Below, in pieces: positions 46,008 through 55,603 of a DNA stretch of 64,000 nucleotides (the stretch's first letter is position 1; each line of letters starts with the position of its first letter). Source of the DNA: Legionella hackeliae. GTDB taxonomy: Bacteria; Pseudomonadota; Gammaproteobacteria; Legionellales; Legionellaceae. Location of the stretch: the NCBI RefSeq assembly GCF_000953655.1, contig NZ_LN681225.1, positions 1,504,001 through 1,568,000 on the forward strand, in the 5' to 3' direction. Made by a program: the position numbers and the translations under genes. Below the pieces are notes generated by a model. The model searched no databases. It worked only from the letters and a program-made list of their open reading frames with translations, and was not told the origin of the DNA.

Positions 46008-47324
46008 TCAATAATTGTCCCACTCCGGTGTTATATCAAGCGGGGTAACAGCATTCGTTTTATCAAAATGAATAATTGAATCAAATTGATAGGTAAGGTG
46101 GGTGAAAAAATAATGACTGAAACGTTCTGCTTCAGGGCGGTAAATAACTCCGATTGCTCGTTGTAAACGGGGGATTTTTAAAAAATGCTCAAGATCCTGT
46201 TGCGTTAAATCCAGAAGAAAATTTTTATACTTTAATTGATGAAGTAATTCTTCATAACTACTTTCAAAACCTGGAACAATTTTATGGCGAAAGGGCGAGG
46301 CTCCCCATTCGTCAGCAGCGGTTACAAAGCCTTCATAAGTTGAAAAACCTAACAAGTAACTGTCTCTATCGTGTTGCTCACGCATTAATTGGCCGATATT
46401 TATTTCACCTTGCTCACTCATTTCTGTAGCACGAGCATCACCTACATGCGAGTTATGCGCCCAAACAATTATTTTGGCAGGTTTGTTAAAACGATTTTCA
46501 AGATGATCCGCAAGGATAGTTAATGTTTCAGCCATATGCCTATCGCGAATATTCCAGGATGAGGCTCTTCCTTCGAACATGGCTCGGTAATAAATTTCAG
46601 CATCTTTAATGACTCGGGCATTTTGAGTTGCAAAAAAATATTCATCCTCGGTTCTGATACCATCTTCGCGGATATATTTAAATGCGTGATGCTGTAACTC
46701 CACTAACACTGCAACCGCCTCATTGATACAAGATTTTTTTAAGCCAATATTGGTTAAATAACCATACGTTTGTGAGTCAATGTTTGTATGATCAAAGCAT
46801 GCATATCGCTTTCGAGCCCGTTGTGCGGCTTCAGGATCAATTTGCATTAAATAGGCGATAACTGCTTGCATTGAGGCATTAAGACTATATAAATCAAGAC
46901 CATAAAATCCTATCCTTTCACCTGGAGGTAAGTGACTATTATATTCTTGGAGCCATTGGACAAATGGAGGGATTGTCGTGTTTCGCCACATCCATGTAGG
47001 AAAGCGTTTAAAATCATGAAGAGACCGTTCAACATCGGAAAGTTGATTACTGGTATTCTGGACGTAACGATGGACAGTGTAAGCATCAGGCCAATCTCCC
47101 TCAATAGTGACGGCCATAAATCCTTTGTCTTCAATTAAACGACGACTAATCTCTATTCTTGCTTGATAAAATTCTTCTGTGCCATGCGTTGCTTCGCCTA
47201 ACAACACAAAGCGTGCATCGCCAATTTTATTCAAGAGATTATTATAATTCTCATCCAATAAATCTAAGGGCTCTATCTTATCATTTAAGGTATTAATCAA
47301 TGTCTGGTGGTTTTGATTTAACAT
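46008..47324 (-). CDS. Erythromycin-esterase family protein
   Basis: 438 residues of the EreA-like hydrolase family. Visible marks are FVLLGEATHGTEEFYQAR (E and H of the active site), GFMAVTIEGDWPDA, GFYGLDLYSLNASM, KIIVWAHNSHVGDARATEM (His) and LGFSTYEGFVTAADEWG. Resistance to macrolides is only one activity in this family; many chromosomal members sit with phosphoribosyltransferase and dienelactone hydrolase-like genes, as here, and have no known substrate. The start is nine bases after the upstream gene's stop. Confidence 0.85.
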   Translation of the reverse strand: MLNQNHQTLINTLNDKIEPLDLLDENYNNLLNKIGDARFVLLGEATHGTEEFYQARIEISRRLIEDKGFMAVTIEGDWPDAYTVHRYVQNTSNQLSDVERSLHDFKRFPTWMWRNTTIPPFVQWLQEYNSHLPPGERIGFYGLDLYSLNASMQAVIAYLMQIDPEAAQRARKRYACFDHTNIDSQTYGYLTNIGLKKSCINEAVAVLVELQHHAFKYIREDGIRTEDEYFFATQNARVIKDAEIYYRAMFEGRASSWNIRDRHMAETLTILADHLENRFNKPAKIIVWAHNSHVGDARATEMSEQGEINIGQLMREQHDRDSYLLGFSTYEGFVTAADEWGASPFRHKIVPGFESSYEELLHQLKYKNFLLDLTQQDLEHFLKIPRLQRAIGVIYRPEAERFSHYFFTHLTYQFDSIIHFDKTNAVTPLDITPEWDNY

Positions 47325-47333
47325 ACCGTCTCC

Positions 47334-47996
47334 TTATTGCTCAGCTGATAAATAACGAACAAACCAGTTTTTTGCGAGCTGAGCAGCTTGATTAAGGGTC
47401 CCTGATTCCTCAAATAAATGGGTAGCTCCTGAAACTATTTCTAATTGCTTAACACATTCCATTTGTGAGAATGCATCTTCGTTCATAGTAATAACGACCT
47501 CGTCATTACCTCCTACTATTAGCAGTGTAGGTGCGGTAACCCGCGATAAAAATTCTTTTGCTAAATCAGGTCGACCGCCTCGCGAAACGACAGCTTTAAT
47601 AGACTCAGTCTTTAATGTTGAAGCAATCAATGCAGCTGCTGCGCCGGTACTAGCTCCAAAATATCCCAGCGGCAAGTTAAGTTTTTCTCGCTGACACCAA
47701 TCGGTAGCTTCTAGTAATCGTTGCGCTAATAACGAAATATTAAAGCGAAACTCACGTGTCCGAAGATCAAGGGCTTCTTCTTCAGGCATGAGCAAATCAA
47801 ATAAAAGGGTAGCAAGTTTTGCTTTATTTAAAATTTTTGCTACAAAGTGATTTCGAATGCTGAAACGGCTGCTGCCACTACCGTGGGCAAATAAAACCAA
47901 ACCTAAGGCATCTTGGGGAATCAATAGGAATCCGCTTAAAGAAACATCATCCTTTGTTATTGTGATGTTGTGTGCTGCATTCAGGGAATAATTCAT
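47334..47996 (-). CDS. Dienelactone-hydrolase-like protein
   Basis: 220 residues, alpha/beta hydrolase fold of the DLH group: LVLFAHGSGSSRFS (oxyanion), GYFGASTGAAAALIAS (nucleophile in GASTG), LLIVGGNDEVVITMN (acid) and GATHLFEE (His). In other bacteria this type is found next to, or fused with, phosphoribosyltransferase domains, which supports a joint role with the gene upstream (20-base gap). Substrate unknown. Confidence 0.82.
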   Translation of the reverse strand: MNYSLNAAHNITITKDDVSLSGFLLIPQDALGLVLFAHGSGSSRFSIRNHFVAKILNKAKLATLLFDLLMPEEEALDLRTREFRFNISLLAQRLLEATDWCQREKLNLPLGYFGASTGAAAALIASTLKTESIKAVVSRGGRPDLAKEFLSRVTAPTLLIVGGNDEVVITMNEDAFSQMECVKQLEIVSGATHLFEESGTLNQAAQLAKNWFVRYLSAEQ

Positions 47997-48016
47997 ATTA
48001 CCTCCCCAGGCGCAAT

Positions 48017-48688
48017 TTATAAAACAGGCGAGATATTCTTCAGCGGGTTGTCAGGCTTGTTTGCCAGTAACTCTGATACTTCATCATCGGTAGTTTGCGC
48101 AAAATCTTCATACCATAGACCCACTGCATAAAAGTGCAGAGGCTGTAGAGGACATACAATTTCATCAACCAACTTTGACATTTCTTGATAGGTTGAAAAG
48201 GCTGCAACTGGAATAGCCATTACAAGACGAGCTGGATTGTTCTGGCGTATAGCTTTTATTGCTGCACGCATAGTGGCACCGGTTGCAACACCGTCATCTA
48301 CCAAAATTACAATTTTATCCTGTAGTTTAGGAAAGGGTTCATCATGACGATAGAGAATCTCACGTCGCTTTAACTCCTCTTCTTCAGAATGAATAACTTC
48401 ATCGATGGCTTCTTTACTAACATGGAGTGCTTCGACTATATCCTCATTGAAAATAGTCGTATCACCTGAAGCAATTGCCCCCATAGCAAGTTCTTCATGT
48501 CCTGGCACACCTAATTTTCTGACTATAAAAACATCGAGAGGTACCGATAGGGCTTTCGCTATTTCGTAACCCACAGGAACACCACCTCGTGGCAAAGCCA
48601 ACACAATCACATCAGGTTGCTTTGCATACGATCGCAGCTGATCTGCTAAAATTCGCCCCGCTTCATGCCGATTAATAAATTTTTCCAT
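48017..48688 (-). CDS. Phosphoribosyltransferase
   Basis: 223 residues, PRT type I fold. The PRPP loop is IVILVDDGVATGATMRAAIKAI; the N-terminal VIVLALPRGGVPVGYEIAKAL and LDVFIVRKLGVPGHEELAMGAI define the subgroup found with DLH and erythromycin-esterase-like genes. No nucleobase preference can be assigned. It is the first of a run of seven same-strand genes ending at 41913. Confidence 0.85.
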   Translation of the reverse strand: MEKFINRHEAGRILADQLRSYAKQPDVIVLALPRGGVPVGYEIAKALSVPLDVFIVRKLGVPGHEELAMGAIASGDTTIFNEDIVEALHVSKEAIDEVIHSEEEELKRREILYRHDEPFPKLQDKIVILVDDGVATGATMRAAIKAIRQNNPARLVMAIPVAAFSTYQEMSKLVDEIVCPLQPLHFYAVGLWYEDFAQTTDDEVSELLANKPDNPLKNISPVL

Positions 48689-48985
48689 AAATACATTCCT
48701 CTTAACCTAAATTATATTGAGCGGACTGTACTGAAAATTTTTTATTATTCGAAGAAATTAAATATTAATTATTTCACCATGGATGCCGCTAAAACTTCTT
48801 CGTGCTTCGGTTTGAATCCACTCAAGTAATGTTGAAATTCTACTCCCAATTTTTCTTTGCAGCCTTTCCATTGTCAAAGTAGATGTTGTTTCTGTTGAGA
48901 TGGAAAAATTGCATAAGGTTATAACTATAATTTTAGCATGGATAAGGAGCGATTGCGGCTGTTAAGCAGCCGCAAGTCTTGGAGA
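48689..48985. other. Intergenic region between the phosphoribosyltransferase and transporter genes
   Basis: About 297 bases with no supported gene. It should hold the promoter of the phosphoribosyltransferase run and the terminator of the transporter gene. A palindromic hairpin sits at 48953-48975. Nothing else was identified. Confidence 0.5.
48953..48975 (-). terminator. Hairpin after the HAAAP transporter
   Basis: TTGCGGCTG (48953-48961) and CAGCCGCAA (48967-48975) form a perfect 9-bp GC-rich stem with loop TTAAG, 10 bases beyond the transporter stop. The U-tract is weak. Confidence 0.6.
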
Positions 48986-50281
48986 TTAGGAGTTAAATAA
49001 GCCGTAGAGAATCGCAGAGATAGCGACTAATCCCATAAAACTAATAAAAATAGTGATTATAGAATTTTTAAATTTCTGCATGGCAGGAATTTTAGCAATG
49101 GCATACATTGGCATGAGAAATAAAATAATCGCAATAACGGGACCGCCTAAGGTTTCAATCATTCCTAAAATACTTGGATTTAAGGTGGCCACAATCCAGC
49201 AAGTTATGATCATAAACCCTTCAATGAAACGCTGGACTTTCTTAAGCTCTAAATTTTTACCACGATTAGCAAATCCCTTGGTAATTAGCCCCTGCAAACC
49301 TTCACTGGCGCCCAGGTAATGGCCCAGGAAAGATTTTGAAATCGCGATGAAGGCAATTAAAGGCGCAATATAAGCCATTAAAGGCGTTTGGAAATGGTTT
49401 GCCAGATAAGACAGGATAGAGATGTTTTGTTGTTTAGCCAGCGCTAAATCCTTAGGAGAGAGGCTTAGAACGCAGCTGAAAACGAAAAACATTACTGTGG
49501 TTACCATGAGAATGTGGCTATATTTCAAAATCCAGGAGCATTTCTCATCGGCATCCTTCCCATATTGTTGCTTTTGAGCGACTGCAAACGACGAGATAAT
49601 GGGAGAGTGGTTGAAAGAAAAGACCATTACTGGAATAACAAGCCAAAGGGTGATGAGTAAACCATGAGCACCACCGCCATTAATTGCGTTACTTTGTTGG
49701 AAAATAGCATCGTTCCAATGAGGAATTAAATAAAGAGAAAGCATGAGTAATATGCTAACAAAAGGGTAGACCAGCAAGCTCATTGATTTCACAATAATTT
49801 GTTGACCAAAGCGTACAATCGCCATTAGAGCAAGAATAAGGATGATGGCTAACAATGGGCGTGGAGGGGCCTGCATTCCAATCTGGTTGACAATAAAACT
49901 CTCGGTCGTGTTTGTAATTGCAACGCTATACATTAATAAAATAGGATAAATAGCGAAGAAATAAAGGAACGTTAATATTTTACCTGCAAGATGACCAAAA
50001 TGTTCGTCAACAACCGCCGTTATATCATCTTTAGCGGATGAGCCGGAAAGCACGAAGCGGCATAACGCTTGATGAGAGAAATAAGTCATAGGAAACGCAA
50101 GTAAAACCATAATAATTAAAGGCCAAATTCCATTTAATCCTGCGTTGATGGGTAAAAAAAGTGTTCCGGCACCAATTGCCGTTCCATAGAGACTAAGCAT
50201 CCATACAGTATCTTGTTTACGCCATATTGAAACCTGATTTTCTGCTTCGGGTATACTTACCGCAATCTCATTTAGAGACAT
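48986..50281 (-). CDS. HAAAP-family amino-acid transporter (SdaC/serine-type)
   Basis: 431 residues with 11 predicted helices. The hydroxy/aromatic amino-acid permease opening DTVWMLSLYGTAIGAGTLFLPINAGLNGIWPLI is clear, as are FSFNHSPIISSF and ISKSFLGHYLGASEGLQGL. The best matches in mind are serine/threonine transporters of the SdaC type; tryptophan or tyrosine transport is possible. Start: the ATG at 50281 has GAGGA seven bases upstream; another ATG at 50341 adds 20 residues with a poor site. Confidence 0.85.
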   Translation of the reverse strand: MSLNEIAVSIPEAENQVSIWRKQDTVWMLSLYGTAIGAGTLFLPINAGLNGIWPLIIMVLLAFPMTYFSHQALCRFVLSGSSAKDDITAVVDEHFGHLAGKILTFLYFFAIYPILLMYSVAITNTTESFIVNQIGMQAPPRPLLAIILILALMAIVRFGQQIIVKSMSLLVYPFVSILLMLSLYLIPHWNDAIFQQSNAINGGGAHGLLITLWLVIPVMVFSFNHSPIISSFAVAQKQQYGKDADEKCSWILKYSHILMVTTVMFFVFSCVLSLSPKDLALAKQQNISILSYLANHFQTPLMAYIAPLIAFIAISKSFLGHYLGASEGLQGLITKGFANRGKNLELKKVQRFIEGFMIITCWIVATLNPSILGMIETLGGPVIAIILFLMPMYAIAKIPAMQKFKNSIITIFISFMGLVAISAILYGLFNS

Positions 50282-50540
50282 AGAAACATCCTCGTTATTG
50301 CTTTGAGTTGAAGTTAACTCATGCCCAAATGTGCTTTCCATTAAATGTTCTTTTTTTAAGCAACATCTGAGATCTTAACGAAAGCAAAAATACAAATCAA
50401 GAGGGTATTGTATTAGAAGAGTCCTTGCAACTCTATAAAAACAGATTGGGTTGATTAATGTGCTTTATCAAGACAGCGGAGGTGATAAAAATTCAATTCA
50501 GTAAATATTTACCATAAAAGATAAATATTAATCCAATTGT

Positions 50541-50559
50541 ATTAATATTTTCTTAAGCT
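50541..50559 (+). promoter_or_regulatory. Possible PmrA box upstream of the FAD-fold/TPR gene
   Basis: aTTAATATT, two T, then CTTAAGCTC: the first half-site is a full match to cTTAATatT except its first base, the second keeps CTTAA, and the TTAA cores are 11 bases apart. It lies ~50 bases before the ATG. Suggests PmrA control, as for many Dot/Icm effectors, but chance is possible in AT-rich DNA. Confidence 0.35.
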
Positions 50560-50607
50560 CGTTTTATTAAAATGGCAGGCATTAAACATTTAATCAATTG
50601 AGCTAAT

Positions 50608-53334
50608 ATGGGTGTGATAATTGTAGGTGATGGTCCAAGCGGTCTTTATGCTGCCATTCAATTGAAGAAAGCAGGTGTAAAGGATGTTAAAATTATAGGT
50701 CCAAGAGAAGGTAAGTATGTTAGACCTGGCCATATCAATCAGTCAGTTTTTTATAGGGCTGAAAAGGGTATTGGTAAAAGATTACGTTCAAGCACCGAAA
50801 CCGCCCACATAAAAGATATCGAGCGTGCCCTTTATAAAGAAGTGAATTGGATGGGGATTCCCATAATAAAGGGAAGTTTTGTTCAGTACTCTGACAAGGA
50901 GAAGGGAATTGTTGTTAGCGTTGATGGACTGCTACATGTTGAAATTTGTGATTTTGTGTTGGATTGTACAGGTCCAAGAAGAGTTTTGGTGCATGCGTTA
51001 AATAAACGAGCGGAAGAGAGAAAGACTGAAAAACCCTTCGAAATATCACCAGTTTCAAAAGATGTTTTGGTCAAAAATCACATGTTAGCTTATGTGAAAA
51101 TGAGTGCCAAAGATGTTAGAGCTGCCGATAACGGTCCTAGAACCAATGAATATGGATTACACGGCAAATCACCCTTAGAGTATGCAAATGCTATGGAGCG
51201 ATTGCGTCAATTCGGATGGCGCGAAATGGCATTTCCTCGTTGTTACAACATGACCTTTGGTAAAGACAAAGTATGTTTTTACGTTGAGGCACCAGACAAT
51301 CTTCCAGATAGCCAGAAAGAGGCCTGGTTTCAGGCAGTACTTGAATCTACGACTGGGGATTCAACGATTAGCTATAAACTATTGCCTGCTCCAAAAAAAT
51401 ATGAGTCCAAACCTCGTCTAACTACCTTTACTGTCGATCCAAAACAAATCAATCGATTTTCTTATCAGGAAAAGGGATTACCTTGCACAATTACGCAAGG
51501 AGATGCACAGATAGAGCCAAATTATTATCTGGCCCACGGTATTGTAGAATCCTTTGAGCGAATTGATGCTATGGTTAAAGGGCTAATTGTTATCGGGGGT
51601 GTCATTCATTATTTTGACGGGTATGACTATGAGCAAGAGGTTAAAGAAGCTTTAGTTCGTCATCAAACAAATATCATCAAGCATTATAAAGAGAGAAAAG
51701 AGTTCTTTGAAAAATGGTTGTACGATGCGAAAAAATACTATGAAGAAGCAAATAAAGCAGAACCGAAACCCCTCTTTCAAGAACGTCTAATAGAAATTCA
51801 AGCCCGTATTGCTTATTACGATGCTATCAAAACTTTTGAGACAAAAACTGTTTTATTCAAAGGAGTGAGCCAAATACCTGTTAGCCATTTTAATCCTGTT
51901 GAATTACTTTCTGAGCTGACTCAGGCTAAAGAGGGATTAATTAAGGCAATCACTGAATTATCGCATGAACTTTTTGAGCATGAAGTGAATGATGCTAAAG
52001 AAAAACTGGAGCAATTAGCATTCCTCTTTAAAGATGTTGGAAATCAGTTATATAAGACAGGCAAATTTGATTTGGCACTACAGTCTTATGAACAAAGTTT
52101 AGAGCTTTATCAAAATCAGGCGAGCAAAGTCAATGAAGAAGAAATATTTACACTTTATTCAAATATAATTCTGACCTATCGAAAGCTTAATCAATTGCCT
52201 GAGTTGATTATGACAGCGACTAAAGCTCTTCAAGTTCCTGATAAAGTCCCAGAGACTATTCGGAAAAAAATTCTTTATAATGTGATCACTCAAGTAGCTG
52301 CAAATATTCAGGATGGTGATTCTAAACCAGTTCCCGAATTAGTAAAAATGCATCAATTGAATCAATTGTGCGATCAAAATAAAGTATTTATTAGTGCTCA
52401 GATTCCTGAAGTTAAAGAGGAGTTGATATTGATCCAACGATTTATTAATAAAAGCGCCAGATTTCAAGAGCTCGGTAAGAAACAGTTTGCAGAACAAAAA
52501 TTTTCAGAAGCATTAGAATCCTTTAAGACGGCATTAACGTTAACTCAACAGCAAGCCCCCCGAGATCATGACATTGAAGCATTATTGCAATCGAATATTG
52601 TGTTAGTGCATCGTAAGCTGTCTCAGCCGAAAGAAGCATTTTCAGCGGCAATAGAGGTTTTTGAGACATCGCCAACTTTATCCTCGGAAATTAAGAAGAA
52701 GATACTATTTAATTGTTTAAAAGCGATTAGTGAGGCAATCATTTCAAAGAATAAGGATATTGACAAATGTTTCATTCGCAAAGTGGCTGCTTTTTATGTT
52801 GAAAAGAAAGAATTTCGCGAGCAGTGTTCTTCAGAGGCCGCAGACGCACTAGATATAGTCACTTCTGTTTTAGGGTCTGTAGAGGACTTAAGAGAGTTTG
52901 CGAGACTATATTATTCTCAAGCAAAGCCCGAGCTTAGCTTGGCTACCTACGAGGATGGATTATTAGTTCAACGTTTCTCTAAAATTAGAAACGTTGATGC
53001 AGAAGCAAGTTTGGCAGCCAACATCATTCTCCTTCATCGCAATTTAAATAGCATTTCTCAAGCTATACCTCTTGCTGAGAATTTTTTAAATAGCAAGGAG
53101 CAGTTTGCGGTCGAAACCAAGAAAAAGATCATTTTTAATCTTTTAAAAGGTTTAGTTGAAAAAAATTCCAGTAGTAGCGATAAAATACTTATTGAAAAAG
53201 CTCATGAAATTTATTTACAGCATCAGGAATTTATTGGTAAAGAATTAGCTGGAAGTTTGAAGACTGAAATTCAACTGTTAAATTCTCTTGATTTGAAAAC
53301 TGTGAGCCTAGGTGTAGCGCGCATGGATTGTTAA
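50608..53334 (+). CDS. FAD/NAD(P)-binding fold fused to TPR repeats, candidate effector
   Basis: 908 residues. The N-terminus is a Rossmann flavin-binding fold: VIIVGDGPSGLYAAIQLKKAG, followed by KIIGPREGKYVRPGHINQSVF, a distal FVLDCTGPRRVL, and conserved CYNMTFGKDKVCFYVE. Helical linker from ~340. The last ~430 residues contain three long copies of a TPR-like unit: NQLYKTGKFDLALQSYEQSLELY, GKKQFAEQKFSEALESFKTALTL and ARLYYSQAKPELSLATYEDGLLV, each followed by a second helix pair with YRKL or HRKL/HRNL. No membrane helix or signal peptide. The combination is not known to me in household enzymes and suggests an effector. Confidence 0.7.
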   Translation: MGVIIVGDGPSGLYAAIQLKKAGVKDVKIIGPREGKYVRPGHINQSVFYRAEKGIGKRLRSSTETAHIKDIERALYKEVNWMGIPIIKGSFVQYSDKEKGIVVSVDGLLHVEICDFVLDCTGPRRVLVHALNKRAEERKTEKPFEISPVSKDVLVKNHMLAYVKMSAKDVRAADNGPRTNEYGLHGKSPLEYANAMERLRQFGWREMAFPRCYNMTFGKDKVCFYVEAPDNLPDSQKEAWFQAVLESTTGDSTISYKLLPAPKKYESKPRLTTFTVDPKQINRFSYQEKGLPCTITQGDAQIEPNYYLAHGIVESFERIDAMVKGLIVIGGVIHYFDGYDYEQEVKEALVRHQTNIIKHYKERKEFFEKWLYDAKKYYEEANKAEPKPLFQERLIEIQARIAYYDAIKTFETKTVLFKGVSQIPVSHFNPVELLSELTQAKEGLIKAITELSHELFEHEVNDAKEKLEQLAFLFKDVGNQLYKTGKFDLALQSYEQSLELYQNQASKVNEEEIFTLYSNIILTYRKLNQLPELIMTATKALQVPDKVPETIRKKILYNVITQVAANIQDGDSKPVPELVKMHQLNQLCDQNKVFISAQIPEVKEELILIQRFINKSARFQELGKKQFAEQKFSEALESFKTALTLTQQQAPRDHDIEALLQSNIVLVHRKLSQPKEAFSAAIEVFETSPTLSSEIKKKILFNCLKAISEAIISKNKDIDKCFIRKVAAFYVEKKEFREQCSSEAADALDIVTSVLGSVEDLREFARLYYSQAKPELSLATYEDGLLVQRFSKIRNVDAEASLAANIILLHRNLNSISQAIPLAENFLNSKEQFAVETKKKIIFNLLKGLVEKNSSSSDKILIEKAHEIYLQHQEFIGKELAGSLKTEIQLLNSLDLKTVSLGVARMDC

Positions 53335-53465
53335 CAGTAGCTATTTGAGTTAATCAAATAAGAAGTTGGAATTTGATAAATGGTCATAAAGAATGCTGCT
53401 GTGCATCATTCTTTTCTTTGCTATCATTAGCAAAGGTATGCCATTTATCTTAAATTGAGCCTTCC

Positions 53466-54272
53466 ATGTTCCCAGATGAGTTAGTGTTTCAGGCACTGCA
53501 AAAACAATACTACGCGCAAGTTCCATTTTCCATGAATTTAGCGATTTTTGAAGAGGCAATTCATGCTTTTTTCAGGTTTTTAGAGGAACCTGATTCAATC
53601 AAAAATCACATTGATTTTACGATAGCGCCACTTCATCGACGAGGGGATGTGGGATATAAACATCGTGATGCAGGGGATCATGTCTATAATGATTCAAAGG
53701 ATTTTTTTCATTTCCATCCGGCTTTGTTTGAAAAATATGAGGCTTTTCTAAAAACGAATCCGATAGTCTTTGATTTTGTATCCAAAGCAAAACCGATATG
53801 GGATTTGGCTTACAAAACGGTGTATGACATTTTACAGTCATTAGATAAGAGGTTTCCTGGTGTTGTCAAAAAAGTTTTTGGTACAGAACATGTTCATTTA
53901 TTGTTGAGATTTTTAAAATACGATTGGCAGGAGTCTGGAAAATATCTTGCGAAACCTCATTTTGATGCAGGTTCCTTTACTCTTGCAATTGCAGAAAGCT
54001 CTCCGGGTTTAAGAATTGGTAGTTGTCCTGAAAATTTGAAGCTTGTTGAACATAAAGAAGGCCATGCTATTTTTATGCTTTCGAGCAACTATAAACAGAT
54101 CATGAAGACTGATGACCTTTTCCCTGGCTGGCATGATGTCATTCAATTGGATGAAACCTTCGTGGGCAAACCTTTCGCGAGATGGGCAATTGTAGCTTTC
54201 ATTGAAGCACACGGCGTGGAAGCACTATCTAGATCAGAAACGCATAAATGGTATAGTGGACAATCTGTATAG
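53466..54272 (+). CDS. 2OG-Fe(II) oxygenase-like protein
   Basis: 268 residues of the isopenicillin-N-synthase-like type. Candidate metal ligands are His165 and Asp167 (AKPHFDAGSFTLAIA) and His223 (FPGWHDVIQ), with Arg239 (FARWAIVAF) as the likely 2-oxoglutarate anchor; the spacing fits. The N-terminal ~140 residues are helical. Substrate unknown. It follows the FAD-fold/TPR gene by 131 bases in the same direction. Small-molecule or protein hydroxylation are both possible. Confidence 0.7.
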   Translation: MFPDELVFQALQKQYYAQVPFSMNLAIFEEAIHAFFRFLEEPDSIKNHIDFTIAPLHRRGDVGYKHRDAGDHVYNDSKDFFHFHPALFEKYEAFLKTNPIVFDFVSKAKPIWDLAYKTVYDILQSLDKRFPGVVKKVFGTEHVHLLLRFLKYDWQESGKYLAKPHFDAGSFTLAIAESSPGLRIGSCPENLKLVEHKEGHAIFMLSSNYKQIMKTDDLFPGWHDVIQLDETFVGKPFARWAIVAFIEAHGVEALSRSETHKWYSGQSV

Positions 54273-54346
54273 AATACTCTAAAACAATAGAGCTAATCCC
54301 AAGCCTGATGTAAGATGTATTTTTTAAAGGATAAATTCAGGCCGCT

Positions 54347-55600
54347 ATGAGGGCATTTAAAAAAACGCTTCTTTTTATTTATCTATATTTGGCTAGGCAA
54401 ACTGAAGAAGCAAGTCATCAAATTACATTATTTGCAATTGTTATGATGATTAATTTTCCACTATTTGGTGTTTTGTGGAAATTTGAGGTATTTCAATTAA
54501 CTGAAGAATTTATATTACGAATGATTGCAACGGCACTATGTGCGCTGTTAGCTACCAATCAGTTTTGGCGATCCTCCTGGCTAAAAGTGCTACCAGTGTT
54601 GTGGTATGTCACTTTATTATTTTGTCTTCCTTTCTTTTTTTCTTACCTTACCTTGCTCAACCATGGTTCTACGCTTTGGCTAATGAATTGTGTCTCAGCT
54701 ATTTTCTTTCTTCTCTTGGTAACCAGTGTGATAGGTGCACTCGCTCTTTTATTTTTGGGAGTGGGGTTCGCATTGATTGGCTACTTCTATATTGCGGGAA
54801 ATGTTGCCCAATATATTCCAGGAAACGTGTCACTTTATAGCTTAATTATCACATTTACTGCAGCAATTATTATTGGTGCCTTGTTTGCTCGAGACAGGGA
54901 GTTGCTTTACGAGGGAAAAATTTCAGGAATGCGCTTGCTTGCTGGCAGTATAGCGCATGACTTGCGCACACCCCTGGCCAGTATTCATCTCCAGGCTGAA
55001 CTACAAGAAATGCTCATTGCTCGACTTAAAAATCATGAGGTAAGAAAGGATTTAAAAGAAAGTCTCAATAAAATCACACGCGGCATTGAATTGAGTAATC
55101 AATTAATCAGCATGCAATTAAGTAATATTCAATGCGATAAATTGGATACGCGCCATTTTACAATCATGCCAATTAAACCGCTGCTAACTAAGGCTATTGA
55201 AGAATATCCTTTAAAGAAAGGGCAAAGAAATTTAATCCATGTCAATTTAGAAACCAATTTTTCGATTTGGATGGGAGAAGTAGCGTTTAAAAATCTCTTA
55301 TGGAATTTATTAAAAAATAGTGTGGATTTTATTGAGGAAATGAAACAAGGGGAAATAACCATTTGGCTTGTAACGGGTGCCGAAAAGGATGATTTTAATT
55401 ATCTGCATTTTAAAGATACCGCTAAAGGGATAGCAAATCCGGAAAAAATTTTTGATACCTTTTATTCAACACGAAAAGGTGGGACTGGTGTAGGATTAGC
55501 GTATTGTAAATCGCTGATGTTGGCCTCAGGAGGAGACATTGTGTGCGAAGGACAACCTGGAGAGGCACATTTTATTCTCAAATTTCCAAAAGTAGACTAG
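54347..55600 (+). CDS. Membrane sensor histidine kinase, six TM
   Basis: 417 residues. Residues ~28-180 hold six membrane helices with very short loops and no periplasmic sensor domain or HAMP. The kinase core follows: H-box GSIAHDLRTPLASIHL (His204), N-box FKNLLWNLLKNSVDFIEE, then a degraded G1 (FKDTAKGIANPEKIF) and G2 GGTGVGLAYCKSLML. The layout resembles CqsS/LqsS quorum-sensing kinases, though not proven. The G1 box reads KDTAKGI where DxGxGI is usual. No response regulator is adjacent; a PAS-receiver gene lies 2.1 kb downstream. Confidence 0.8.
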   Translation: MRAFKKTLLFIYLYLARQTEEASHQITLFAIVMMINFPLFGVLWKFEVFQLTEEFILRMIATALCALLATNQFWRSSWLKVLPVLWYVTLLFCLPFFFSYLTLLNHGSTLWLMNCVSAIFFLLLVTSVIGALALLFLGVGFALIGYFYIAGNVAQYIPGNVSLYSLIITFTAAIIIGALFARDRELLYEGKISGMRLLAGSIAHDLRTPLASIHLQAELQEMLIARLKNHEVRKDLKESLNKITRGIELSNQLISMQLSNIQCDKLDTRHFTIMPIKPLLTKAIEEYPLKKGQRNLIHVNLETNFSIWMGEVAFKNLLWNLLKNSVDFIEEMKQGEITIWLVTGAEKDDFNYLHFKDTAKGIANPEKIFDTFYSTRKGGTGVGLAYCKSLMLASGGDIVCEGQPGEAHFILKFPKVD

Positions 55601-55603
55601 ATG

